Of a stretch of 37,757 bases of DNA, positions 36,774 through 37,757 are shown piece after piece; position 1 is the first letter of the stretch; every line of letters starts with the position of its first letter. Below the pieces are notes generated by a model. That model made no database searches. It was not told the DNA's origin and worked only from the letters and a program-made list of their open reading frames with translations. The stretch is from JACCXG01 sp963785755 (GTDB lineage: Bacteria > Acidobacteriota > Vicinamibacteria > Vicinamibacterales > 2-12-FULL-66-21). The position numbers and the translations under genes are program-made. The stretch spans positions 1-37,757 of the forward strand of contig CAWAXG010000052.1 in NCBI GenBank assembly GCA_963785755.1, given 5' to 3'.

Positions 36774-37558
36774 ATGCCGACCCTGGAAGGACGTGTTGCG
36801 GTCGTGACCGGCGGGACGCGAGGCGTGGGGCGAGGCGTGGGGCGCGAGCTCGCGCAAGCCGGCGCGCGCGTGTTCGTGACCGGCCGCACCGCACCCGATG
36901 CCGCCGACCCCGCGGTCACGGGCCTCCGCTGCGACCATGCCGTGGACGAAGAGGTCGAGGCCGCGTTCAGCCGGATCCTCGGCGACGCCGGGGGCATCGA
37001 CATCCTGGTGAACAACGTCTGGGGCGGCTACGAGCGGATGGTGGACGGCGGCGAGTTCACGTGGCCGAAGCCGTTCTGGGAACAGCCGCTCTGGCGATGG
37101 GATGCGATGTTCAGCGCCGGCGTGCGCGCGCATTACCATGCCGCCCGGCTCGCGGCGCCCGGGATGATCGCGCGGCAACGGGGCCTGATTGTGAACGTGT
37201 CGCACTGGGCCGCGCAGAAGCGCATCGGAAACGTCGCCTACGGCGTCTCGAAGGCCGCGACGGACAAGATGAGGGCCGACATGGCGATCGAGCTCCGTCC
37301 ACACGGCGTCGCGGTCGTCTCGCTCTATCCCGGCATGGTGCGCACGGAAAAGGTGATGGAGGCCGCCGCCTGGCTCGACCTGAGCAACTCGGAGTCGCCC
37401 GAGTTCATCGGACGCGCCGTCGCGGCGCTCGCCGCCGATCCTGACGTGCTTCGCCACAGCGGAACCGTGCTCGTCGCCGCCGCCGTCGCCGGCGAGTACC
37501 GGCTTTACCGATGTCGACGGCAACGACGCCGCGTGCGCTGACGCTGGCCGACGTCTAG
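36774..37558 (+). CDS. Short-chain dehydrogenase/reductase, DHRS1-like, C-terminal frameshifts
   Basis: About 260 residues. Cofactor motif TGGTRGVGRGVGRELAQAG, VNNVWGGYERM in place of NNAG, catalytic Ser in VNVSHWAAQKR and YGVSKAATDKM with Tyr and Lys, then SLYPGMVRTEKV. The frame as given runs to 37541 with an arginine-rich tail; removing one C at 37499-37500 and one A at 37522-37523 gives GEYGFTDVDG...TPRALTLADV and a stop at 37558, the C-terminus expected for DHRS1-type enzymes. NAD(P)-dependent, substrate unknown. TACAGT ends seven bases before the ATG and there is no ribosome site, so the mRNA may be leaderless. Confidence 0.88.
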
Positions 37559-37570
37559 GGCTGCGCTACG

Positions 37571-37596
37571 TCGCACGTATTGATCAATACGTGCGA
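37571..37596. terminator. Perfect 26-base palindrome downstream of the SDR gene
   Basis: The half-site TCGCACGTATTGA (37571-37583) is followed directly by its exact reverse complement (37584-37596). It begins 13 bases after the SDR stop and is followed by ATTT, a weak T-stretch. It may be an intrinsic terminator or a protein-binding dyad; the absence of any spacer favours a dimeric-protein site or a cruciform. Confidence 0.45.
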
Positions 37597-37665
37597 ATTT
37601 GCGGGACCCTCACCGTGCACGCGATCCCCGATCACCGATCACGACGAATTCGTCCGGCCCCGGTC

Positions 37666-37743
37666 CTTCCGCCTGACCAGCCTCCGCCAAGGCTACGGCG
37701 GTCCGCCGAAGCGCTGCGCGCGAAGGCGGAAGGCGGAAGCCAC
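37666..37743. repeat. Composite repeat at the right edge
   Basis: CTTCCGCCT (37666-37674) and AAGGCGGAAGGCGGAAGCCAC (split over 37723-37743) are the arms of the same family as at 28155 and 32326. Between them lies CTCCGCCAAGGCTACGG (37682-37698), the unit found in frame in the anti-sigma gene. Confidence 0.7.
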
Positions 37744-37757
37744 GCGCGCGCGGAAGC

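Noticed and set aside
1..37757. CRISPR array, integrase, prophage or rRNA
   Set aside because: No regularly spaced repeats, no integrase or phage genes and no rRNA sequence were recognised; repeats are dispersed, not arrayed.

Overview
The window looks like chromosomal DNA of a high-GC Acidobacteriota, most likely class Vicinamibacteria. The reasons are three MacB/FtsX-type permeases of the acidobacterial ADOP kind (two with a PadR regulator next door), a Ser/Thr kinase fused to a TolB/WD40-like propeller, a PQQ protein/cytochrome c/DUF1080 cluster, and GC-rich palindromic repeats that read into proteins as tags such as RLPPEGGSH or RLRQGYGG. The lineage is inferred from gene content only.

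Layout. 1-4.6 kb: an SMP-30/NHL-like exported protein cut by the left edge, a CPBP membrane protease, an exported alpha/beta hydrolase and an ankyrin-repeat protein with one frameshift, all on the minus strand. 4.9 kb: a tRNA-like relic. 5.0-9.9 kb: an acyl-CoA cluster. An ACAD10/11-like dehydrogenase is divergent, across only 36 bp, from an operon of a bifunctional enoyl-CoA hydratase/3-hydroxyacyl-CoA dehydrogenase, a MaoC hydratase and an APH-type kinase. The kinase plus dehydrogenase pair matches the two halves of mammalian ACAD10/11 and suggests 4-hydroxyacyl-CoA breakdown. 9.9-17.6 kb: a minus-strand operon of ECF sigma factor, a large zinc-finger/FecR-like anti-sigma protein, and two ABC ATPase/permease pairs; the last permease carries a discoidin-like (F5/8 type C) domain outside the membrane. 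17.7-19.2 kb: a PadR gene with a promoter/operator dyad and an internally deleted ADOP permease relic. 19.5-21.4 kb: a polytopic GT-C-like membrane protein. 21.5-25.0 kb: DUF1080 protein, di-heme cytochrome c and PQQ dehydrogenase. 25.1-32.3 kb: PadR plus ADOP permease, an alpha/beta hydrolase and another ADOP permease. 32.4-35.1 kb: the kinase. 35.3-37.6 kb: a second ankyrin protein, an SDR, and repeats.

Two things overlay this gene map. First, several families of short palindromic or inverted repeats occur; two copies lie in frame inside genes (an ABC ATPase N-terminus and the anti-sigma linker). Second, single- or two-base frameshifts are rare in the first 21 kb but frequent after it (about 15 in seven genes), several in runs of G or C and none accompanied by nonsense mutations. 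That pattern suggests base-calling errors more than gene decay, so the broken genes after 21.5 kb are annotated here as single genes.

The best candidates for something undescribed are the sigma/anti-sigma/dual-ABC operon with its discoidin-domain permease, and the two-hairpin repeat element that changes sequence but keeps its pairing between copies.
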